Shown one piece after another: positions 56,086-63,878 of a DNA stretch of 64,000 nt. Under the pieces are notes generated by a model. It searched no databases, was not told where the DNA came from, and saw nothing but the letters and a program-made list of their open reading frames with translations. The DNA is from Tritrichomonas musculus. Lineage: Eukaryota > Parabasalia > Tritrichomonadida > Tritrichomonadidae. Location: positions 248,001 to 312,000 of the forward strand of contig JAPFFF010000011.1 in assembly GCA_039105265.1 (NCBI GenBank), read 5' to 3'. Position numbers and translations under genes: made by a program. Every line of letters starts with the position of its first letter. Positions within the stretch are counted from its first letter, which is position 1.

Positions 56086-56982
56086 TTATTTTCTATTTAC
56101 ATACATGGTTCTATGTACATTTGATATAGTGAACAACCCTGTTTCTTCAATTTTTCTTTTCAATTCATCGAATGTTAAATTGATTCTGAAAGAAGATTTA
56201 TACTTTGATTGGACATCTTTTAACAGGAATCTATCTATCGAAGGGTAATTTTTGAGTAAGAAATCTTTCATATCATATCTGTTTTCATCAGGCATTTCCA
56301 TGTATTGTTTCTCAATTTCTTGCTGCTCTCTTTGCTCTTCTCTCATCCTCTCTATTTGAAATAGACTGTAATTGTATTTTCGTCTTGCTGTATCACATTT
56401 TGAGCATGATTTATTGGTTTGTGCATTATTATTGGCAATCATACCGTTAAGTCGTATGATATTTTCAGAGGCTTCTTTGACACTACATTTATCAATAAAT
56501 CCAAACGAAAAGTCATCGGGGTCATCACATAGTAATGCATCTGTTGGATAAACGTTATATGGTTGTCCAAATTTATCTTTCCTAATGATACTTAGGGCGG
56601 TCATGAGAGCGAAAGAGATGAACGATTGATAGTGGAGGTACTCGTCCGACTTGTATATATCGACTATATTACTGTATATTTTATCACACTTTTCGTTCAT
56701 TGAATTGTGATTACAGTGATATCCAATCTTATCATAGTTTACCTTCCGAATGAATTTTTTGATTTCTGCTGAATCGGTTTTCAATTCTTCGATTTGTTCA
56801 AAAATGGGTACGTCTGGCTTTGTCTGTGTGATGTCATTTAGTTTTGGTAGGGAATGAAATATTGTAAAAATATCACGTATGAGATTTGTATTTGTTTCAA
56901 CATTTAGCTTGTATTTGATGGGGTCGTAATTATCATTCAGCAAATCATTTTTCAATTCCATCTTCTTTCCCTCAAAGCTCAT
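56086..56982 (-). CDS. unknown protein of A
   Basis: 298 residues from ATG at 56982; a GTG upstream (57000) is less likely. Not recognised, and absent from C in the window. Helical N-terminal half, a Cys/His group (HCNHNSMNEKC) near 105, CSKCDTARRKY near 200 that may bind zinc with it, a charged coiled region (REEQREQQEIEKQY), and a C-terminal ~60 residues (FLLKNYPSIDRFLL ... VHRTMYVNRK) that could be a winged-helix domain. It is next to KilA-N, which suggests a DNA-related or regulatory role. A hairpin-forming spacer (56043-56090) follows its stop. Confidence 0.7.
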   Translation of the reverse strand: MSFEGKKMELKNDLLNDNYDPIKYKLNVETNTNLIRDIFTIFHSLPKLNDITQTKPDVPIFEQIEELKTDSAEIKKFIRKVNYDKIGYHCNHNSMNEKCDKIYSNIVDIYKSDEYLHYQSFISFALMTALSIIRKDKFGQPYNVYPTDALLCDDPDDFSFGFIDKCSVKEASENIIRLNGMIANNNAQTNKSCSKCDTARRKYNYSLFQIERMREEQREQQEIEKQYMEMPDENRYDMKDFLLKNYPSIDRFLLKDVQSKYKSSFRINLTFDELKRKIEETGLFTISNVHRTMYVNRK

Positions 56983-57000
56983 AGAATAGAATTCAGACAC

Positions 57001-57251
57001 TTCTTTGAAAAACTACATTTAGTAAAATTGTCTTGGGCAAGAGTCATTGCAGTAATGCTGGTTTGACTCTGTGGGTGATTTGTTGTTGCTGGAGCGAGGG
57101 ACATTTGGTCTAAAAATAAAAAATGATAAAAAAATGAAAAGGTGAAGATGAAGGTGAAAACTCACCTGTTCACCGCTTGCTATGCAAGAGTCTGCAATGC
57201 AGCCTACAGACGAAAAAAGATGACAAATCGAACAAAAAAATACTCTAAAGC
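57001..57251. other. spacer between two A genes with palindromic patch
   Basis: About 250 bp with no credible gene. It includes GCTTGCTATGCAAG and CTGCAATGCAG around 57176-57206, similar in style to the repeat found in the ATPase gene, and scattered A-tracts. Confidence 0.6.
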
Positions 57252-58028
57252 TTATTGGCTCATACTGTTAAAATATTGTTCAATCAAATCGTGGAGCTTA
57301 TTGAGATGCTCTATTTTGATATCAACACAGTTACCACTATTGGAAACCTTATAATCATCTGTTCCAAATGATGCTTTTATAATGTTCTTAATGTTTAAAT
57401 TTGGTGTCATACTAATAGGAAGGTCATCTTTGAAGTAAAATCTTTCGTTTTCATTATTGTAATGATTAACAACTTTTCTCCAAGTACTCTTATGACGACG
57501 ACACAAATGAAGCCTAATGAAACCTTCTTTATTAATATCCTCTTTGTAAATCAAATAACGGTAATCATTCTTGTGATTTTCTGGTACTGCACGTGGTTTG
57601 AGTTCATCAATTTGTTGCTGATGTTGTTTGCGTTCACGTTCAAATTGGGAGTCTAAAAGTTTAGCAATATAAATTGCATATTTTCTACTCGCCCAGCATG
57701 CAAAATCATTAACGAGAAGTCTATGAATATATGTCCCTTTCAAATCGTTTGGTAAATTTGGTCTTTCTTGTATAATTTCTGGGTCGCAGCAATTTTGCTG
57801 TGACCGGATTTCATCAATAATTTCTTTTGTTTCGGCTAATTGTTTCCATCGATAAGCTTGTTTATTTGATTGGCATGCAGTTATTATACTTTGCATTTGG
57901 TACATATCATCTTTGATTGAATGTATGATGCGTAAATGTGCATTATATTGAATAAATTCGTAGTCATCATTAATTCGTACGACAAAGTCGTGGGACCAAT
58001 TGGTCCTTTCTACGTTTATTGAAGCCAT
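57252..58028 (-). CDS. KilA-N domain protein of A
   Basis: 258 residues, homologue of 20344-21111. YEFIQYNAHLRIIHSIKDDMYQ, then GTYIHRLLVNDFACWASRKY gives the KilA-N signature (about 25-130). The C-terminal half keeps RAVPENHKNDYRYLIY and IRLHLCRRH. The segment between the two KilA-N halves differs from C, where it is palindrome-encoded. In C this gene is at the element end beside the terminal repeat; in A it lies between the integrase region and the capsid gene. Likely DNA-binding regulator. Confidence 0.85.
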   Translation of the reverse strand: MASINVERTNWSHDFVVRINDDYEFIQYNAHLRIIHSIKDDMYQMQSIITACQSNKQAYRWKQLAETKEIIDEIRSQQNCCDPEIIQERPNLPNDLKGTYIHRLLVNDFACWASRKYAIYIAKLLDSQFERERKQHQQQIDELKPRAVPENHKNDYRYLIYKEDINKEGFIRLHLCRRHKSTWRKVVNHYNNENERFYFKDDLPISMTPNLNIKNIIKASFGTDDYKVSNSGNCVDIKIEHLNKLHDLIEQYFNSMSQ

Positions 58029-58080
58029 TTGTTCTGGATATAAAAAATTATTTTAAAAATAGATTTGCAAAAAAATCAAC

Positions 58081-58096
58081 CCTCGGAATTCCGAGG
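58081..58096. repeat. 16-bp perfect palindrome
   Basis: CCTCGGAATTCCGAGG lies in the spacer between the KilA-N and capsid genes of A. Like the C palindromes it is centred on GAATTC but the arms differ. Confidence 0.9.
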
Positions 58097-58119
58097 TTAG
58101 AAAATATTCGAAAATCAAT

Positions 58120-60126
58120 TTACTCATTAACTTGACTGCCAGCTGGCGTTTCATCATCAACATATTCCAATCCATTCAAACTAAGTTTAAAGTAGGTATC
58201 TCTTGTGAGCCATAATTGAGTTGGAGGTGGATGCACTGTACCTTCTTCGTTAACATTATAGTAAGTATCATTTGGACCTGTATATATTGGTTGACCATTT
58301 ACTTGAACTTGAATATTTCCAAATCCACCATCCAAACCATCATAGCAATATCCTGCTGAAGCACGTTCTGTTTGAATATTGAAAACAAAGCTAGAAGCAT
58401 CACTTAAAGTATTTCTATAACGAACTCCATTTGCATCATTCTTTGGCATTGTCATACTATCTTCAAATTCTTTTGTGCATTGTAATGTGATTCCATCGAG
58501 GTCTCCAGCAGTTAATTGATTTTCAAAGAATCTTGCACCAATTGTGCTAACATTTTCATCTGGGAAGTTCTTACCACCAATATTGAGATAACAATTTTGA
58601 TATACCGGATTTTCGAAAACAGTGAGGTCATTATGATGCTTTGGAAACATAATTGACATTGTAGTAACATTAATTAATGGGATATTCAAAGTAGATTTGA
58701 TACCATTTGCTGCAGGAGCAATTGGGAATGAATGGTAATCAACTTTTTGGGATGGTATTATAATTCCTTCACGAAGAATATTTTCAATACCTCTGCGAGT
58801 AGATTCACAGACACCATATCCTTGCATATTTGATTTACATAATGTGATTGTCATTCTGTTTACAGTTAATGTGGCTTTCTGTGATGAATATGTTTCGTTG
58901 TAAAGTTGTGATTTAGCATCATGAATTGCTTGAAGAGTCTGTTTAGCAGAAACAATTGGTGTTTTAACAATTTGCCAAGCATAATATCTCCCATTTTTAT
59001 CAGCATGATTTAATGGTGGTAATGTTACAGCAGGATTATGAACACAAATTTCTTCATCAGTTGCACCTGGTTGTAATCCAAATTCTTCAAATTCTTCCTT
59101 TGTGTAACTGAAATTGAATTCCAAATCTGTAAGAATATCAGTGTAACCAGTACTTCCATCATCATTATCCCATTGTTCACCAATTCGATATTGAATCTTA
59201 TACTTGATAGGTGATGGGGTTGGTTCAGGAGATGGGTCTGGTGTTGGAGATGGGTCTGGAGATGGAGCACCAGGACCTGGAATTATAGCTTCATTACCAA
59301 TTTGTGTAAATTGATGTTTCAAGTGACCGCGGGCCTTTATTTCTTTCAATCTTTCTAATTCTGCAGATGAGATACTATCATTATCTTCTAGATAAGCTTT
59401 TGTTTCAGCAACAGTATAAGGGTCTATAGCGGCCCAAACTAATCCTGCGGGTGATACTTGGAAACGAATTGATAAATCACCTATGATACCATTAGGGAAT
59501 AAATCGAATGCTTGTAATGCAAGTAAATCATCGAATGGTATGTTTAAATCAAATTCAACTTGGGATTTACCATTAGATTTGAATGAATTGAGGTTAACAT
59601 AAGCACCAGCAACAGTCTGTGAATAATTTGAAACGTTTTCCCAAAGTGAATGCACAAAACGCCTACGTTTCTTCTCAGTCTCTGGTTTAACAGTGGAACA
59701 CAAAAACCCTTCACGAATACATTCATTTTGCTGATATCCAATGTTTACATTATTATGGAGAATCTCCAAACGGTCAAACAATTGATTGGAAGATTTGAGC
59801 CCGACAAATAATTTGTAGAAGTTATTTGGGTCATCAATTTGTTGTAATTTTGCTAAATCAGTATTGAGTTGTAAATCTAGTTTGATGTGAAAGGTAAGGA
59901 ATCCTTTATCAACATCACTAATGAAGTGGTCAGGATGTGTTAAACTGATTTGGGAATACTGTCCTTGATGAAATGGTGCAGGTTGGTCATGACAGTCAAC
60001 AGTTCTGAATGAAAATGAGCGTGTACCATCATTAGTGTTAATCATTTCACGCATCTTATTAAAAGTGTCAAGTACATTCCCAGCTTCGATTTTGTAATTA
60101 TGTGCTCTTTCGTTGCGATACAACAT
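58120..60126 (-). CDS. major capsid protein of A (double jelly roll)
   Basis: 668 residues, close homologue of 38872-40824. The first ~275 and last ~250 residues match C very well (ALQAFDLFPNGIIGDL; RFQVSPAGLVWAAIDP; ASAGYCYDGLDGG). From about 280 to 415 there is a Pro/Ser-rich hinge (SPDPSPTPDPSPEPTPSP) and a variable domain that aligns poorly with C. Shell-forming subunit by family. It is divergent from the small MGIGIFKK gene, 51 bp between starts. Confidence 0.9.
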   Translation of the reverse strand: MLYRNERAHNYKIEAGNVLDTFNKMREMINTNDGTRSFSFRTVDCHDQPAPFHQGQYSQISLTHPDHFISDVDKGFLTFHIKLDLQLNTDLAKLQQIDDPNNFYKLFVGLKSSNQLFDRLEILHNNVNIGYQQNECIREGFLCSTVKPETEKKRRRFVHSLWENVSNYSQTVAGAYVNLNSFKSNGKSQVEFDLNIPFDDLLALQAFDLFPNGIIGDLSIRFQVSPAGLVWAAIDPYTVAETKAYLEDNDSISSAELERLKEIKARGHLKHQFTQIGNEAIIPGPGAPSPDPSPTPDPSPEPTPSPIKYKIQYRIGEQWDNDDGSTGYTDILTDLEFNFSYTKEEFEEFGLQPGATDEEICVHNPAVTLPPLNHADKNGRYYAWQIVKTPIVSAKQTLQAIHDAKSQLYNETYSSQKATLTVNRMTITLCKSNMQGYGVCESTRRGIENILREGIIIPSQKVDYHSFPIAPAANGIKSTLNIPLINVTTMSIMFPKHHNDLTVFENPVYQNCYLNIGGKNFPDENVSTIGARFFENQLTAGDLDGITLQCTKEFEDSMTMPKNDANGVRYRNTLSDASSFVFNIQTERASAGYCYDGLDGGFGNIQVQVNGQPIYTGPNDTYYNVNEEGTVHPPPTQLWLTRDTYFKLSLNGLEYVDDETPAGSQVNE

Positions 60127-60177
60127 TTATGATACAAAAAAAGTACTTATTACAGGTCTTTTTTCATTATAAAAACA

Positions 60178-60432
60178 ATGGGTATCGGAATCTTCAAGAA
60201 AATGAAGAATGCTTTTAAATCAGTTGGCAATACAATTAAGAATGTTGCAACTAAAGTTGGTAAAGCACTTCCTAAAGTTGTTGAAATTGGTAAAAGAGTT
60301 ACCAGTGCGGTAAAGCCTGTTTTAGGTGATATACCTCTTATTGGAGACACTATAAGAGCAATTGACACAGGGTTGAATGTTGTCGATAGAGGAATGAGAA
60401 TTGGTAAGAGCTTGATAAATGAAGTAGAATAA
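60178..60432 (+). CDS. small amphipathic MGIGIFKK protein of A
   Basis: 84 residues, homologue of 38573-38824. Basic amphipathic N-terminal helix, then alternating Lys/Val segments (ATKVGKALPKVVEIGKR) and a Gly/Pro hydrophobic stretch (LGDIPLIGDTIRAIDTGL). Conserved length and position beside the capsid gene favour a virion component, perhaps membrane-disrupting. TTTTTTCATTATAA upstream combines a T-tract with a TCATTA initiator-like site. Confidence 0.78.
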   Translation: MGIGIFKKMKNAFKSVGNTIKNVATKVGKALPKVVEIGKRVTSAVKPVLGDIPLIGDTIRAIDTGLNVVDRGMRIGKSLINEVE

Positions 60433-60458
60433 AAACAAAAAAATTTTTTTGAAAATAA

Positions 60459-60905
60459 ATGGAATTGGAAGTAATTAACGAAATAACTGAAGAAACAAAA
60501 AACTTCAAATCCATCGAAGAATTTAATTTGTTCTACCAGAAGCACAAGGACGAGATGAATGGACGCACCACACAGTACCTCAATAGAGTATATAAGATTA
60601 TTACCCCCGATGGTGTTGAATATAGAATAACAAAAAAGAATTGTTCGAAAGAAGGAAATAAGAGAGTTGGGGGTGATATATTTCTAAAAAAAGTGTTTAA
60701 AAAGGAAGACCTAAAAGAGTTAGAACAAGATGTTATCAGAGCTGATATTGAAAGTGTAAAGGATGAGATTAAGCAGATGATATCGCGCATTCATGCGAAT
60801 GAGCTTCTAGCGAATCGTATTGAGCAATCAGAGAAAAAAATAATAGAACTAACATCAACTGTGAATCAGATAGCTAAATATATTAATACTATGAATAATA
60901 TGTAG
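60459..60905 (+). CDS. conserved coiled-coil protein of A
   Basis: 148 residues, homologue of 38088-38522: SIEEFNLFYQKHKD, TQYLNRVYKIITPDG, EYRITKK and a C-terminal coiled coil (~95-145). It is on the same strand as the preceding small gene, 26 bp apart. Function unknown. TTTTTTTG lies upstream of the ATG. Confidence 0.8.
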   Translation: MELEVINEITEETKNFKSIEEFNLFYQKHKDEMNGRTTQYLNRVYKIITPDGVEYRITKKNCSKEGNKRVGGDIFLKKVFKKEDLKELEQDVIRADIESVKDEIKQMISRIHANELLANRIEQSEKKIIELTSTVNQIAKYINTMNNM

Positions 60906-60906
60906 C

Positions 60907-61140
60907 TTAAATCTTACTATTAATTGGGACCACTGAATGGTTCAAAGAATATGTATGATAGTTGAGTTTTTTTGTAGTTATTGGAGGCTTTTCATGGCTT
61001 ATAGTTCCCTTCAAATCTCTCTTCTTGATTATAGGTGCAGAATTGATTCTGGTACGCTCTTTTTGCATTTCCAATTGAAGTCTGTCGTAGAAATTCATTC
61101 TTTTATCATCTCTTATCGTGCGTCTCTGTTGAAAAGACAT
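60907..61140 (-). CDS. small basic protein of A with NSKI tail
   Basis: 77 residues, homologue of 37837-38091. Arg/Lys-rich with RRTIRDDKRMNFYDRL and the shared C-terminus SLNHSVVPINSKI. Divergent from 61157 with only 16 bp between the start codons. Function unknown. Confidence 0.72.
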   Translation of the reverse strand: MSFQQRRTIRDDKRMNFYDRLQLEMQKERTRINSAPIIKKRDLKGTISHEKPPITTKKLNYHTYSLNHSVVPINSKI

Positions 61141-61156
61141 TTTTGTATTGAAATAA

Positions 61157-61387
61157 ATGACTGAATTAAGTGATTATAAGAGGGAAATTCCTGAACTTAA
61201 AAGAATCAAACGAGCGCTAAAAGAGAAATGCTACGACTATAAACAGCATCTCAATAACGTAAAATCAGGTATGCTTGGCTCAAATGGATTAGCAGTAAGA
61301 GAATCGTTAATTGAGGATATTGAATCTTTAAAAGAGAAAGTTCACAAACTCGAAAAAGAATTTGATAGATTAACCAATAAAGAGTAA
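61157..61387 (+). CDS. small coiled-coil protein of A
   Basis: 76 residues, homologue of 37569-37802, sharing MLGSNGLAVRESLIEDI exactly. Helical with a C-terminal heptad region (SLKEKVHKLEKEFDRL). Function unknown. The whole promoter must lie within the 16-bp divergent spacer or the neighbouring gene. Confidence 0.8.
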   Translation: MTELSDYKREIPELKRIKRALKEKCYDYKQHLNNVKSGMLGSNGLAVRESLIEDIESLKEKVHKLEKEFDRLTNKE

Positions 61388-61398
61388 GATGTATAGAG

Positions 61399-61410
61399 AT
61401 TTTTTTGCAC
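61399..61410 (+). promoter_or_regulatory. T-tract promoter-like motif before 61415
   Basis: ATTTTTTTGCAC ends 4 bases before the ATG at 61415 and corresponds to ATTTTTGCACT before the homologue at 40867 in C. Confidence 0.65.
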
Positions 61411-61414
61411 TGAA

Positions 61415-62014
61415 ATGTCTTTGAATAAAGCACGTATATTGAGCTCAGAAAACGATGCAAGTGTAAAACAGAGTCAAGGAACAAATATAGAAATCAAATT
61501 AGCTCCTCAAAGAGGAAGTGCAGTAGCATATCCACAAATACCGCAACCACAAAATGTAAATTTTACTATGCCGCGAACGGAGTTCGAGTCAATGAAATTG
61601 CCGACCCCACAGGAGGGGTTTGCCTCTCAATACATACCTCCAACCAACAATCTTACCCAAGAAAGGGGGCTTGCAGATTTAGGAAATGAGTTGGATACAC
61701 TTGAAAAGAAAAACAAATTTTTGGAGTTGCTTGTTGGGATGTATGAGAATAACCCATTAAAGGTAAACTCTTATGTGGTATGTAAATCGACATTATTAAT
61801 GGATATGATAAAGCTGTTGACAGATTGTGATAAAGTTGATTTGGTTATTGAAGATGAAGAACCTGGTTGTTGTGTTGCTAGTGTTGCAAAACTGATAAAG
61901 ATTGATAAGATATTAATCACTAAAGATGGTAAATCCGAAGAACTAAAATACTGCTACAATCATGTCTATACAGAGTTTGTCAAATACGCAATATCACTCA
62001 AATATTGTTGCTAA
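61415..62014 (+). CDS. conserved Maverick protein of A, N-terminal ARILSSENDASVKQ
   Basis: 199 residues, homologue of 40867 (C) and 45987 (B). The N-terminal 17 residues are nearly identical to those of C. The middle (~30-85) is variable and includes KLAPQRGSAVAYP and PTPQEGFASQY, each over a small palindrome. The C-terminal ~100 residues are conserved (MYENNPLKVNSYVV; a GCC Cys pair; YNHVYTEFVKYAISLKYCC). Function unknown. Confidence 0.8.
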   Translation: MSLNKARILSSENDASVKQSQGTNIEIKLAPQRGSAVAYPQIPQPQNVNFTMPRTEFESMKLPTPQEGFASQYIPPTNNLTQERGLADLGNELDTLEKKNKFLELLVGMYENNPLKVNSYVVCKSTLLMDMIKLLTDCDKVDLVIEDEEPGCCVASVAKLIKIDKILITKDGKSEELKYCYNHVYTEFVKYAISLKYCC

Positions 62015-62072
62015 TTACTTTTTCTTAATAAGAAATGACTTACTTTTAGTAAGGCTTTTTTTCGAAGGAAAA

Positions 62073-62204
62073 ATGTTTTGTGAGATACTTTTATGTATGA
62101 TTCTAGCTGTTAATGTTATGGAGTTATTTGTGATAATATCAGCATTGAAACCTGATGAACCACCTGAATTAAGTGAAGAGATGCGACAGAAACTTTATTG
62201 CTAA
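62073..62204 (+). CDS. short membrane protein of A
   Basis: 43 residues from ATG at 62073: a hydrophobic segment (ILLCMILAVNVMELFVII) and a tail with EPPELSEEMRQKLYC matching the C protein at 41498. A longer upstream frame overlaps the previous gene and lacks a counterpart. TTTTTTTCG lies upstream of the ATG. Its stop is 3 bp before the ATPase start, so the two may share a transcript. Confidence 0.78.
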   Translation: MFCEILLCMILAVNVMELFVIISALKPDEPPELSEEMRQKLYC

Positions 62205-62207
62205 GAA

Positions 62208-63116
62208 ATGCTTAAACCTACAAAGTTTGATTATTCGACAGTGTTTTTTTCAGATTCTAGTGATTCAGAAGAGCTATTTACTGAACCTCAGGTAAAACCC
62301 TTTTTTAACATCGACATTGAGATGAGTAAAGCGTATAAAAAAAATGAATCCAAGATATTGAGTGAATCTATTAGACCAATTGCTAATGGTATCTACGCAA
62401 ATTGTAATTCATTAAACATCATTGTTGGAGCTCAAGGAAAGGGTAAATCTCATATTGTATTGCGTGATACTATTCAAATATCAAGAATCCCTGGTGCTGC
62501 TCATTTAATTGTTTATATTAGTAAGAACGGAGTGATAAATGATTCAACATTTGAGGCCCAGCGAGAATTGATTAAACTTCCTGTGAAAGTCATATCTGAT
62601 TCAAATGCTGAGAATTACTTAAAAGAACTTGATTTATGGAAAGAATTGTATGATAAATACGTTAATAATAATACTCGATTAGATGAAGAGAAGATAAATA
62701 AGATGCTCTCCTTTTTATGTATTTCACAAGCGAAGCTTGGGCCTGCTATGCAGTCACAGTTGAATTTAATAAAATCTCCTCTTAATACTATCATATTATG
62801 TGAGGATTTCATTAAATCAAAGCTATTGAAATCAGCTTATTTTACCAATTATATCACTCAATTACGGCACAAACATTCTATTGTCTATGTTAATGTTCAA
62901 TTCTTTAAAGCAATACCGACGGATTACAAGAATAATTGTACATCTTTCTTCATATTTAATGGATTCTCACGACAGAAAATGGGTTATATATACCAACAAG
63001 TTGTTATGCCAATTGAATTCGAAGATTTGTGGAGGAGATATTGTTGTATGAAAAATCATGATTTCATCTTGGTGAACACACGAGAAGGTAGTATAGAGTT
63101 TATTAGTTGTGTGTAA
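62208..63116 (+). CDS. packaging ATPase of A
   Basis: 302 residues, homologue of 41667-42665. Walker A GAQGKGKS at about 74-81, Walker B NTIILCEDF near 195-203, then YITQLRHKHSIVYVNVQFF. The N-terminus is shorter than in C. Just before Walker B there is a repeat-encoded run, QAKLGPAMQSQ, where C has only a short SKLGKPN loop. The insertion is in frame and lies in a loop, so activity may be kept. Confidence 0.9.
   Translation: MLKPTKFDYSTVFFSDSSDSEELFTEPQVKPFFNIDIEMSKAYKKNESKILSESIRPIANGIYANCNSLNIIVGAQGKGKSHIVLRDTIQISRIPGAAHLIVYISKNGVINDSTFEAQRELIKLPVKVISDSNAENYLKELDLWKELYDKYVNNNTRLDEEKINKMLSFLCISQAKLGPAMQSQLNLIKSPLNTIILCEDFIKSKLLKSAYFTNYITQLRHKHSIVYVNVQFFKAIPTDYKNNCTSFFIFNGFSRQKMGYIYQQVVMPIEFEDLWRRYCCMKNHDFILVNTREGSIEFISCV
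62726..62760 (+). repeat. in-frame short palindromic repeat inside A's ATPase gene
   Basis: Reads CACAAGCGAAGCTTGGGCC then TGCTATGCAGTCACAG. Same unit as 5454-5491 on the other strand. Aligning the ATPases of A and C places it as extra sequence of about ten codons between FLCIS and the PLNTIILCEDF Walker B strand. Confidence 0.88.
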
Positions 63117-63146
63117 AAAAATATGGTATATTCAAAGTATATTTTT

Positions 63147-63605
63147 TTAGTCTAATACAATATTTTGATGAGTACCCTTAAATATTGTTGGTTCTGGTAT
63201 ATCATATTTCTCTCTTAGCTTTAATAACATATCGCGGTTTGTTTTGTTGATTCGTTCAATAGAATAATTGTAATATTCATGTTCTTTATATACTTGCTTT
63301 TCTGTATTACCGTTAACAAAGAATTCTAATGAATTACAGTTAATTCTTCTCCTTGTATTAGATGTTAAAACGACATGCTCAAACCCCATTTCTTTGATTT
63401 TATCTGGGTAGAATCTAATTGTTTTATCCGGTGTTTGTAGTGAAATGTATAACACTTTCGCAATAAAACTCGATTTGTTGATAATAGGATATTTTTCGCA
63501 AAGCAGTGTGAAATCACATTTATTGAAATCATCAGGGTTTTCCAATAGTGAGATAAGATTGTTGATATATTCGAAAACTCTAAGTGATTTGCTATTGCAA
63601 GCCAT
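63147..63605 (-). CDS. conserved end-proximal protein of A (unknown)
   Basis: 152 residues, homologue of 42662-43138 and 46997-47449: KCDFTLLCEKYP, RFYPDKIKE, NTRRRINCNSLEFFVNG, YYNYSIER and FKGTHQNIVLD. It is the last gene before the presumed right end of A, the same place as in C. Function unknown; no protease triad is evident. Confidence 0.8.
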   Translation of the reverse strand: MACNSKSLRVFEYINNLISLLENPDDFNKCDFTLLCEKYPIINKSSFIAKVLYISLQTPDKTIRFYPDKIKEMGFEHVVLTSNTRRRINCNSLEFFVNGNTEKQVYKEHEYYNYSIERINKTNRDMLLKLREKYDIPEPTIFKGTHQNIVLD

Positions 63606-63878
63606 TTTGTAATGAAATAAAAATTTAAAAAAATATTTGATTTACTGTTTGGCTGTCAATTGGAGGCTCAAATTATTCGACTCTAAAAAAGTGCTAGAAA
63701 TCATTGAGTTTCATAGTTGGGGCTCACAGTGTTGTAGACAGTGAGCTAGAAAACCTTGAGTTCTGAAAATGGGTTAGAAAATAAGGAAAATCGCATGAAA
63801 CCCTTGAGCGACTAACATGGAGTAGACCGTCAGATGTGATTAATTATCTGACCCCCAATACGCACATACTACACTACT
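63606..63878. repeat. presumed right terminal repeat of element A
   Basis: About 270 bp without genes. It contains loosely repeated motifs (GCTAGAAA...TTGAGTT near 63690 and 63750; GGTTAGAAAA near 63770) and ends CACATACTACACTACT at 63878, matching the ...ACTACT ends of B and C. The next six bases, ATCGAT, would be the target duplication. The left repeat is outside the window, so this is a prediction. Confidence 0.5.

Larger units (their letters stand above)
1..63878. mobile_element. Maverick/Polinton element A (outermost), interrupted
   Basis: Element A occupies 1-6698 and 54449 to about 63878; 6699-54448 is the younger element B. Genes on the two sides form one set in the same order as the left-to-right order of C: fibre, large protein, variable protein, minor-capsid-like protein, integrase, then capsid-region genes, ATPase and a conserved end protein. 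A's left end, including its DNA polymerase, lies before base 1. Its right end is placed at 63878 because the sequence there finishes in ACTACT, like the right ends of B and C. That end is an inference, since no partner repeat is visible. Confidence 0.85.
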
